A program made the position numbers and the translations under genes. Shown piece after piece: positions 9,501 through 15,016 of a stretch of DNA of 15,016 bases (its first letter is position 1; each line of letters begins with the position of its first letter). This stretch comes from Stramenopiles sp. TOSAG23-2. Taxonomy: Eukaryota > Sar. The notes under the pieces were generated by a model that saw only the letters and a program-made list of their open reading frames with translations, searched no databases and was not told where the DNA came from. The DNA lies in NCBI GenBank assembly GCA_900128395.1, contig LT649733.1, positions 1 to 15,016 of the forward strand, given 5' to 3'.

Positions 9501-9731
9501 GGTAATGTTAATAATAATTCGAACGGTACAACGGCTGATGTTGCTACATCAATGCTTCGCCATAAAAAGAACAAGAAAGCAAAGAAACAGAATAATAACA
9601 ATGCAAAACATAATATGCAAGTTAATACGGCAGTGAAACATGAGTCAAATAATATTAATAAGAATGATGTACCTATTTTAGATAATACACCAGTTGGTGG
9701 TGGTGGAGGAAGGTTATTAAGAACGAAATGA
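5502..9731 (+). CDS. Membrane-anchored M16A (insulysin/Ste23-like) zinc metallopeptidase
   Basis: 1409 residues in one exon. The N-terminal 85 residues are Ser/Asn-rich and basic, and residues about 87-109 form one transmembrane segment, so the catalytic part probably faces a lumen or the outside. The inverted zinc motif is HLLEH (H182, E185, H186), with E263 exactly 76 residues after the last His, as in insulin-degrading enzyme. VDSENEKNLQNDDWR and GTGNKYTLKD also match that family, and the C-terminal half keeps R1107 and Y1114 of RTIEQLGY, which bind substrate in IDE. A low-complexity stretch of about 175 residues (about 304-478; Asn, Thr, Gly, Gln, Lys) interrupts the N-terminal half between GTGNKYTLKD and LHQALVNHHHSHY. 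Another 120 residues of Gly/Ser/Asn-rich tail with a basic patch follow residue 1287. Without these the core is about IDE length and looks active. Substrate unknown. Confidence 0.93.
6411..6935 (+). repeat. Low-complexity in-frame insertion in the M16 gene
   Basis: Runs of AAT, AAC, ACA/ACC and GGT codons encode Asn, Thr and Gly homopolymers. Several runs use one codon repeatedly (for example AAT at about 6510-6541), which points to microsatellite expansion. The frame stays open throughout and no GTAAGT donor is evident, so it is probably translated rather than an intron. Confidence 0.8.
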
Positions 9732-9874
9732 GGATATGATATTTGGGGCTTTCGTTTGTGATTGAAATGTGCTGTAAGAATTTTTCTGGTGGTGTGTGTG
9801 AGTGTGTTTATATATATATATCAAGGTGGACATTTTAAAAAATAGTGGTGCCGTGCGACTGTTAGATCCGAGAT

Positions 9875-9905
9875 AAACATTCCCCACCATGGTTGGGGGA
9901 TGTTT
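9875..9905 (+). terminator. Strong hairpin followed by a T run after the M16 gene
   Basis: AAACATTCCCCA (9875-9886) and TGGGGGATGTTT (9894-9905) form a 12-bp stem with one T-G pair and a 7-nt loop. GAAAA and then seven Ts follow. It lies about 145 bp after the stop codon and is unusually GC-rich for this window. It could be a 3'-end or RNA stability element or an end of a mobile element; the terminator label is tentative. Confidence 0.4.
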
Positions 9906-10124
9906 AGAAAATTTTTTTAAATTTAAGCGTAGTTTTGTTAACAAGTCTTCAAAATTTTTAGAGACTTTTAATTTTGGAAATAAGTAAATTGTGGCTTTTT
10001 GTGTTATATTTTAAAGTTAATATTAACATATATTGTAATACTATTCTTATGCTAAAAATAGTATATTGTAATCGGAAATTATTAATCCATTGCCGAAGGC
10101 GAGAAAAAAATGAGAAAATTAAAT

Positions 10125-10275
10125 TTTGATAATCAAACTTGTCAGTGATAAAAATTATGTTTGATTAAATTAATCAAATTGTTTGATTTTGTTTGATTAG
10201 GATTAACCCTACACACTATTTTTACCATATTGACCCAACAAATATGGGTGGGCCACCCAAAATTATGTTTGATTA
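10125..10275. repeat. Cluster of TTTGATTA motifs, palindromes and a 17-bp direct repeat
   Basis: TTTGAT-A-ATCAAA lies at 10125-10137 and TTTGATTAA-A-TTAATCAAA at 10160-10178. Further TTTGATTA copies lie at 10192 and 10268. AAAATTATGTTTGATTA occurs at 10151-10167 and again at 10259-10275, 108 bp apart. Between them are two nested stems: CCATATT/AATATGG (10225-10231, 10241-10247) and TGGGTGG/CCACCCA (10245-10251, 10253-10259). It may be a decayed small transposon or a protein-binding array. Confidence 0.6.
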
Positions 10276-10278
10276 GTG

Positions 10279-10281
<3 letters not shown>

Positions 10282-10319
<38 letters not shown>
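10282..10319. repeat. (AT)19 microsatellite at the left edge of copy B
   Basis: Pure AT run of 38 bases directly after GTGGTG, equal in length to the run at 1-38. It coincides with the visible left border of the duplicated unit. Confidence 0.95.
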
Positions 10320-10321
<2 letters not shown>

Positions 10322-10512
10322 TTCGTAATATTTTCGTAAAAATACTTTTTCGATACAAGGATATGGCTGGCTATTTTTATTCTTCTTCGTCATCGACTTT
10401 CCTCTTATACCGTCTCGCTTCTTCTCTCCCCATATCTCTCTCCTAGCCGCCCCAAAATGTTTTTTTTTTTTCACAATGTTATCAAATGTGCAAATATTTA
10501 GTAAAAATGATA

Positions 10513-11289
10513 TTACAAATCATTCTTTACCTTTACACCTTTTTTTGGTAGTTTTGTCTTCTTATTCTTCTTCCCCTTTTTCTTTCCTTTTTTTTTCTTC
10601 TTCTTCCTCCTCTTCTTTTTCTTCCTCTTCTTTCTCCCTGTTTCACTTAATATATCTGGTAATTTATCTTCCATATCATACCTACCTTCATGTTCATTAC
10701 CTGTACATAAATTCATTTTGACACATAAATCTTTTGAAAATAATCGACGTGATTTTTCATTATTCTTTTTCAAATATTTAATATATGTATAATAAATTGT
10801 CATTTCCTTATCTTCCGTCGCATCTAAACAAATGCGCGCCAATCGCTCACCATTTTTACCACCACCTTGCATCACACCAGGTGTTTTTGCAACAGCTAGT
10901 CCAGGACCTGATAGAAAATTTTCATTCCCGATACCTTTAATTCCATAATCTTTGAAACTAAATTGATCACATGCTGTTTCAATTAAATCATAAATAGCAA
11001 TTTCATCGATACGGACTTTATTACCATTTGTTTTTTTATTAAGTGCATTAAACAAATGATAACCTACAGCACGACAACCATCACATACCATATTATCGGG
11101 CAAAAAATTCGAGAGTCGCTCCTCTTCATTCAATACTGGTGGTTTGAATGTAAATTTCTCTTGTTCTGCAGCTGATGCAACAGAAGACGTATTATCCTTG
11201 AAGAATAATAATAAAATAATAAAAAATACATTTAATAATAAATGGTGATGAAGAAATATTATTGTAAATAATATATTTTTCTTGTTCAT
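10513..11289 (-). CDS. Canopy / saposin-like ER protein (DUF3456 type), copy B
   Basis: The 258-residue product is identical to that of 232-1008: hydrophobic N-terminus, six cysteines in canopy spacing (C69, C72, C107, C154, C189, C195), a Lys/Arg-rich tail and a KNDL end. Its role in the ER is inferred from the family. It diverges from the S74 gene at 11733 and converges with the M16 gene on its other side. As coding sequence and upstream region are the same as in copy A, the two genes should make the same product at similar levels, unless the different surroundings or chromatin matter. The coding strand holds the 75-nt purine run (10565-10639). Confidence 0.85.
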   Translation of the reverse strand: MNKKNILFTIIFLHHHLLLNVFFIILLLFFKDNTSSVASAAEQEKFTFKPPVLNEEERLSNFLPDNMVCDGCRAVGYHLFNALNKKTNGNKVRIDEIAIYDLIETACDQFSFKDYGIKGIGNENFLSGPGLAVAKTPGVMQGGGKNGERLARICLDATEDKEMTIYYTYIKYLKKNNEKSRRLFSKDLCVKMNLCTGNEHEGRYDMEDKLPDILSETGRKKRKKKKRRKKKKKKGKKKGKKNKKTKLPKKGVKVKNDL

Positions 11290-11732
11290 TTTATTATCTG
11301 TAATTGGATATATTTATATAAATATCAAGTACAATTCAACAAATGCAATGTTGTATTAAATTGGTAATGTTTTTTATTCAACATATAATACAATACATGT
11401 ATATATATATATATATTATAATATACTTTATTTTTAACATGTAAAAATGGCTTTAATTTAGTTGCCTGTTGTTGTTATTGTTATTGTTATAATAAATAAT
11501 ATATATATTAATATTATAATGTACAGAAGAAGAAGATGTGTGAGATTAAGAGAAATAGATAGAGATAAACAGAGATATACCGCTAGAACAAAACATATTA
11601 CCCCATCGTCATTTTTTGTATGATTAGTAGCTCCTACCAATTATTATTATTATTATTATTATTATTGCATCATTGCATAGATACGTTTTTTATTTGTACA
11701 ATTGTTAATATATAATATATACATCTTTAATT
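11290..11732. promoter_or_regulatory. Bidirectional intergenic region between canopy and S74 genes, copy B
   Basis: Same 443 bp as 1009-1451, including the lengths of the (TA)n and (TTA)n tracts. It is expected to hold both promoters; no individual motif is supported. Confidence 0.5.
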
Positions 11733-12626
11733 ATGAATTTTAATAAATTATTAATAATACAATTCAATTTAATTATATTCATAATTAATATTCAGCATGA
11801 TATAGTATTAGTATATGGTTTGACTATCACAAGAAATGGTGTATGTAAAAAAACAATTTCATGTGAAGGTACTAGTGCATCTGGAAATGATGCAGTTGCG
11901 ATGGGTTATGCAACAACTGCGTCAGGTTTAAATGCAGTTGCCTTAGGATTTAATACACTTGCAGCTGGTTCTATCACAACAGCATTAGGATCAAATACAA
12001 CAGCTACTGGTGATTTTGGTACTTCCATGGGTTATAGCACGATTGCTAACTGTGGTGCAACGGAACCATCCAATTGGCAAGCATGTGTTGCTATGGGTTT
12101 TAATATTAATAATACTGAATCAGAATCTTTAGCTGTTAGTGGGAATATGCATGCAAGAAATGTAAAGTTATTTGGTAACGATGAACGTTTTAAAGAAAAT
12201 ATTACAAATGCAAATGTTGAAACATGTCTATTCAATATTAATAAAATACGTGTTGTAAATTATCAATTATCAAAAAATGTATGTAAACATCAAGGTTTCA
12301 TGGCAAAAGACATGTTGGATAAATGCCAACAAGAATTAATAGGTATTACATCACAACAAGTGGGTAGTATTTTACCAAATGCAATTGGTTCTGGTATTTC
12401 TTCATTAAAATTAGTGGATCGATCACCATCATTTAATAATAATAAATCACAGGAAGATCAACATGAAGAAATATTAGAAGATATTCATGATGTTAAAGGT
12501 CTTGATATGAATCAAATCATTGCACAATTAATTGGTTCCATACAAACATTATCAAAACAAAATGAGAAATTAATCAATCGTGTAAATAAGTTAGAAACGA
12601 TGATGATGAAAAACTATAAGTTATAA
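11733..12626 (+). CDS. Secreted YadA-head-repeat protein with S74 intramolecular chaperone domain, copy B
   Basis: 297 residues, the same as 1452-2348 except at the very end. One ATG codon is lost from the Met run and Asp becomes Asn, so the tail reads MMMKNYKL instead of MMMMKDYKL. There is also one silent C-to-T change at 12578. Signal peptide, four 14-residue head repeats plus a fifth with an insert, the S74-like domain with N149 in place of the catalytic Ser and K154 kept, and the C-terminal coiled coil are unchanged. Seven cysteines (38, 44, 107, 118, 165, 184, 198) suit oxidative folding in the ER. That both copies share the Ser-to-Asn change is not independent evidence, since they are almost one sequence. 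Confidence 0.85.
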   Translation: MNFNKLLIIQFNLIIFIINIQHDIVLVYGLTITRNGVCKKTISCEGTSASGNDAVAMGYATTASGLNAVALGFNTLAAGSITTALGSNTTATGDFGTSMGYSTIANCGATEPSNWQACVAMGFNINNTESESLAVSGNMHARNVKLFGNDERFKENITNANVETCLFNINKIRVVNYQLSKNVCKHQGFMAKDMLDKCQQELIGITSQQVGSILPNAIGSGISSLKLVDRSPSFNNNKSQEDQHEEILEDIHDVKGLDMNQIIAQLIGSIQTLSKQNEKLINRVNKLETMMMKNYKL

Positions 12627-12786
12627 AAATGTGCCTTTAGATAGCTAGCTCTCTACTCGTAATGCACACAATTGTGTAAAAAAAAATTGGCCATCTTTAA
12701 TGTCGATAAGCACATAACTCTTATAATTCTATATTTTTATTATTACGATTCGTATATCTTTTTGGATGATTTTTTTATTATTTTAT
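12627..12786 (+). other. Diverged 3' flank of the S74 gene, copy B, with hairpins
   Basis: Counterpart of 2349-2504. The palindrome is shortened from AGCTTAAGCT to AGCTAGCT by loss of its two central bases, keeping the stem. The next palindrome is longer here (ACACAATTGTGT against ACAATTGT). GGCCATCTTTAATGTCGATA is kept. Similarity stops near 12786. Confidence 0.6.
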
Positions 12787-12829
12787 TATTATTATCACAA
12801 TTGTCTTGGCAAAAAAATATAACGGTGCA

Positions 12830-12849
12830 CCATTTGTTTTAACAAATGG
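12830..12849. repeat. Palindrome spanning the start codon of the ankyrin gene
   Basis: CCATTTGTTTTAACAAATGG: perfect 9-bp arms (CCATTTGTT / AACAAATGG) around TT. The ATG at 12846 lies in the right arm. It could be a binding site or mask the start in mRNA, or be chance. Confidence 0.6.
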
Positions 12850-13436
12850 AGGGAGGTAAACGTGGTATATTAACATTAAGTGATACTAAAATATTAGTAA
12901 ATGAACTTAATTATAATATTTCATTACCAAATAATGATGGACGAAATGTTTTACATGAAGCTAGTATTGGTGGATATTTATCTATTGTACGTTTTCTGAT
13001 TGAAGACTTTCACATGGATGTATGTGCAATAGATGGTAGTACTAACGGTAAATCTGTTACATATTTAAGTGCATTTTATGGTAAAATTGATGTGGTAAAA
13101 TATTTATTGGAAAAAGGTGGTGATTTGAATGATAAAAAGGAAGGTATTGTGGATGGATTGGGGGATCATTATGGAGTAGATTTTCGTGGGGAAAGTGTGG
13201 CTTTGAGTGGAAGGAATCGCACAGATGGGGATGCATCAGCTATTGGTGATTTATTAAAAACAAACAATACATTAAAAAAATTGTACCTAGGTCTGAATAA
13301 TATTACTGATGTACAAAGTATTGGTGAAGGATTAAAAACAAACTTAAATGCTATACAACAATATAAAAAAGATGGATCAAACGGGTATCAAACAAGTGAA
13401 AGAGATGAAAATAGAGACAAAAAAAATTATTTTTAA
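12846..13436 (+). CDS. Short ankyrin-repeat / leucine-rich-repeat protein
   Basis: 196 residues. Residues about 29-59 and 68-95 are two ankyrin repeats (DGRNVLHEASIGGYLSIVRFLI and GKSVTYLSAFYGKIDVVKYLLEKGGDLN are the recognisable cores). Residues about 117-167 read as one decayed and one good RI-type leucine-rich repeat (ASAIGDLLKTNNT, LKKLYLGLNNITDVQSIGEGLKTN). The tail from 173 is polar and shows no family. Ankyrin and LRR modules bind other proteins; with so few repeats this is either a small adaptor or a truncated member of a larger family. A TAA lies in frame two codons before the ATG, which fixes the start unless there is an unseen upstream exon. The linker at about 96-126 is G-rich, unlike the rest of the gene. 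No signal peptide. Confidence 0.7.
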   Translation: MEGGKRGILTLSDTKILVNELNYNISLPNNDGRNVLHEASIGGYLSIVRFLIEDFHMDVCAIDGSTNGKSVTYLSAFYGKIDVVKYLLEKGGDLNDKKEGIVDGLGDHYGVDFRGESVALSGRNRTDGDASAIGDLLKTNNTLKKLYLGLNNITDVQSIGEGLKTNLNAIQQYKKDGSNGYQTSERDENRDKKNYF

Positions 13437-13452
13437 TACATACGTGCAATGT

Positions 13453-13488
13453 TTGTACTTGTATAATGGTGTAAGAATACTATAACAT
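13453..13488 (+). repeat. 3'-flank element shared with 4929-4981
   Basis: TTGTACTTGTAT, then AATACTATAACAT, about 15 bp after the ankyrin gene's stop. The same words in the same order occur after the CoA-transferase. Confidence 0.45.
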
Positions 13489-13493
13489 CCCCA

Positions 13494-13519
13494 ATTATAT
13501 CTTATATCTTATATCTTAT
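13494..13519. repeat. 7-bp tandem repeat (CTTATAT)
   Basis: About three and a half units of a 7-bp TTATATC-type repeat just left of the foldback element. Confidence 0.75.
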
Positions 13520-13542
13520 TATAATATACATGCTATCCCGGC

Positions 13543-13831
13543 AGATTATTAAATCGGAGCCAATGGGACCGAAAATATTAGCATAGGAATAGCATTATAT
13601 TAGAGTTGAAGAGTAGGGTTCAAGCGGAACGAAATTTTATCAAACAATGCCGATTATGGATATTATTAACTTACAAATATCCGATTTTAGTTTGTAAAAT
13701 GGCATATCAATTTCATTATTTATTTAAAAACATAATATAATGAAAATCACAAAATCCTTTTTTAAAATTCATTTTTTGATAAAATTATACGTTCCGATTG
13801 ATTTCGGTCCCATAGGCCCGATTTAGAATCT
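13543..13831. mobile_element. Foldback (MITE-like) element with long imperfect terminal inverted repeats
   Basis: The left end AGATTATTAAATCGG and the complement of the right end AGATTCTAAATCGG match with small gaps, and the match continues through GCC and ATGGGACCGAAA (about 33 bp per arm). A second inverted pair lies further in: CGGAACG with ATTTTATCAAA (13625-13631, 13634-13644) against TTTGATAAAAT with CGTTCCG (13775-13785, 13790-13796). Small stems fill the centre (GGATATT/AATATCC, TTACAAA/TTTGTAA). The left arm has about 45 extra bases. There is no coding capacity and no clear target-site duplication, so a non-autonomous element of unknown class is the best reading. Confidence 0.7.
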
Positions 13832-14278
13832 ATATATATTAATATATAAGTGCATTATATCGAGTATATACACCATTGGATATTGTGGACTGTGGACATT
13901 GTGTGTGGATATATATTTTGATGGAAATATTTGATAGACGTAATATTTAGTATATTAATAAGTACGAAGTGGATCAATTAATATACTAATACTATATACT
14001 ATATACTATATACTTTTTCGTTACTCGACGACGAATTGCAGCATTGCAGCAGGTTGTTGTTATGACAAAATATTACATATATATATATTAATATATAATC
14101 TCAATAAGAATCAGTGTACACATCCACGTGTTTGCAAATATATAAATGTATATATATATATATATGTGATTGCGATTATAGATTAAACTATATAATTCAA
14201 CGAATCGTTGTACTTGAAATATTTATATTCTCCAGGAAATAATTACATTTGTGTCTGTATATATATAATTTCATTACA
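13832..14278. other. AT-rich intergenic region
   Basis: No gene recognised. It contains a 7-bp tandem repeat (ACTATAT, about four units, 13990-14014) and (TA)n tracts near 14080 and 14150. The promoter of the following open frame, if that frame is real, would lie at its right end. Confidence 0.6.
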
Positions 14279-14686
14279 ATGATACCGTCACAACAACATG
14301 ATAATAATAATACCAACAATGTAATGTATGATACTATCATAAAACAATGGAAAGAAGTAGAATATGCAAAAAAAGAGGAAAAACATAGTATTGATACCAA
14401 CAATGACAACAATATAGACGACGACGATGATGATAATGATAAATACATACGTGTAAAAATATCATGTGATTTTAGTAAACGAGATCATTTAAAATATACG
14501 AATAAAAATGATGATCATCAAAGTAGAAATAATAATAAAAAAAAATATAATGGGGCTGTGTCCCACATGAGATTTTTTTTAAAGAATAAGAGAGGAATTT
14601 TAGTTTTTAAAAAGTTAAAAGTCGTGCTACAAAACATCGTTTTTAATAAAATACGAGTCGTAATTTTTACGGTTCGTACGAAGTAA
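14279..14686 (+). CDS. Hypothetical Asn/Asp-rich protein
   Basis: 135 residues from the first ATG at 14279, which follows CATTACA. I recognise no family. The first 90 residues read like coding sequence of this genome: Asn runs, an Asp run of six, and a KQWKEVEYAKKEEKHS stretch that could be helical. From about residue 95 the composition changes to Phe/Lys/Val-rich and may no longer be true coding. A splice donor or real end could lie before that, but I cannot place one. A hairpin (CGTAA-TTT-TTACG) and the palindrome TTCGTACGAA lie at its 3' end. It may also be a pseudogene or first exon. Confidence 0.35.
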   Translation: MIPSQQHDNNNTNNVMYDTIIKQWKEVEYAKKEEKHSIDTNNDNNIDDDDDDNDKYIRVKISCDFSKRDHLKYTNKNDDHQSRNNNKKKYNGAVSHMRFFLKNKRGILVFKKLKVVLQNIVFNKIRVVIFTVRTK

Positions 14687-14727
14687 ATATTTTCACAAAA
14701 TTTAATGATAATACAAAGCTTCGTACC
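14676..14727. repeat. Inverted repeat between two convergent frames
   Basis: GTACGAAG (14676-14683) and CTTCGTAC (14720-14727) are perfect 8-bp inverted repeats, 36 bp apart. The left arm is part of the palindrome TTCGTACGAA. They lie between the hypothetical plus-strand frame and the minus-strand hydrolase. Confidence 0.5.
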
Positions 14728-14806
14728 AACTTCCGACAATTTATCTCATGTACATATTTTTAAAAAAAAAGAACTTTCATATCTCATATATCTTAGGTCC
14801 TTATAT

Positions 14807-15013
14807 TCACAATCCCAATGCTTTTAAAAAAACACTTGCCATTAATTTGTAACCATTATCATCTGGGTGGCATTGATCGCATTGCCATATTTGATCATCC
14901 TCGCAATAATATTGACATGGTTGAAATTTCGTTGTTAATGTACATTTTAAGGGAAAGGTGCGTTTCCAATTATCAATCGTTCCACCCATATTTTCATAAA
15001 TATTAATAATACT
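14807..15013 (-). CDS. SGNH/GDSL-type hydrolase, C-terminal part (cut by the window edge)
   Basis: The minus-strand frame ends with TGA at 14807-14809. Near its end it reads CDQCHPDDNGYKLMA, the block V signature of SGNH/GDSL hydrolases, where the D and H of DQCH are the Asp and His of the Ser-Asp-His triad. The GDSL serine block and other blocks must lie to the right, outside the window. Five cysteines in this short stretch suggest a secreted enzyme that acts on esters or sugar-bound acetyl groups; the substrate is not visible. The ATG at 14989 is unlikely to be the true start, since the piece holds only the last block. A TGA lies in frame at 15014-15016 with an AG just after it, so an exon border near 15011 is the simplest reading; a broken gene is the alternative. 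Confidence 0.7.
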   Translation of the reverse strand, partial: SIINIYENMGGTIDNWKRTFPLKCTLTTKFQPCQYYCEDDQIWQCDQCHPDDNGYKLMASVFLKALGL

Positions 15014-15016
15014 TCA

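Larger units (their letters stand above)
9732..10281. other. Convergent intergenic region between the M16 gene and canopy copy B
   Basis: No gene recognised. Both flanking genes end towards it. It holds the hairpin at 9875-9905, a plain AT-rich part to about 10120, then a cluster of palindromes and direct repeats up to the (AT)19 that opens copy B. Confidence 0.7.
10282..12577. repeat. Segmental duplication, copy B (direct repeat of 1-2296)
   Basis: Same orientation and content as 1-2296, offset 10281, and identical by eye. The left end visible here is the start of the (AT)19 tract, preceded by GATTAGTGGTG. The right end of identity is the T at 12578. Positions 10320-10512 hold only the 3' flank of the canopy gene. 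Confidence 0.95.

Noticed and set aside
10196-10210. Telomere-like TTAGG and TAACCCT words
   Set aside because: Only single units, in opposite sense and not in tandem; no telomeric tract.
1-15016. tRNA, rRNA or CRISPR arrays
   Set aside because: I saw no T-loop-like motif in a cloverleaf setting, no rRNA core sequence, and no spaced identical repeats of CRISPR type; the tandem repeats present are simple microsatellites.

Overview
The window is nuclear-type DNA of a microbial eukaryote with a strongly AT-rich genome. The evidence is three short GT-AG introns with GTAAGT donors and CTAAC/TTAAC branch-like motifs, an ER-type canopy protein, a peroxisomal C-terminal SKL, ankyrin and RI-type leucine-rich repeats, long Asn/Thr homopolymers inside a protease, and (AT)n microsatellites throughout. 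The standard code fits, because genes end at TAA or TGA where their families end. The lineage cannot be fixed from this sequence; an alga or other protist is plausible.

Layout, left to right. Positions 1-2296 are copy A of a segmental duplication: a canopy/saposin-like ER protein (minus) and a secreted protein with YadA-type head repeats and a phage-type S74 chaperone domain (plus), diverging from a shared 443-bp region. Next come a four-exon family III CoA-transferase (3035-4742, ending in SKL) and a single-exon, membrane-anchored M16/insulysin-like metallopeptidase (5502-9731) with a large Asn/Thr-rich insertion. A convergent intergenic stretch with a strong hairpin and repeated TTTGATTA motifs leads into copy B (10282-12577). 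By eye, copy B is identical to copy A, microsatellite lengths included, until about 50 bp before the end of the S74 gene, where divergence starts abruptly. Copy B is followed by a short ankyrin/leucine-rich-repeat protein (12846-13436), a 289-bp foldback element (13543-13831), a weak hypothetical gene (14279-14686), and the last exon of a GDSL/SGNH hydrolase on the minus strand at the right edge.

The most distinctive item is the duplicated cassette. It holds an ER-chaperone-like canopy protein and a secreted, cysteine-containing, probably trimeric fibre-like protein carrying its own intramolecular chaperone domain, head to head and copied together. The CoA-transferase and the M16 protease look like unrelated resident genes lying between the two copies. 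A working link between canopy and fibre protein is inference from arrangement, not shown by the sequence.
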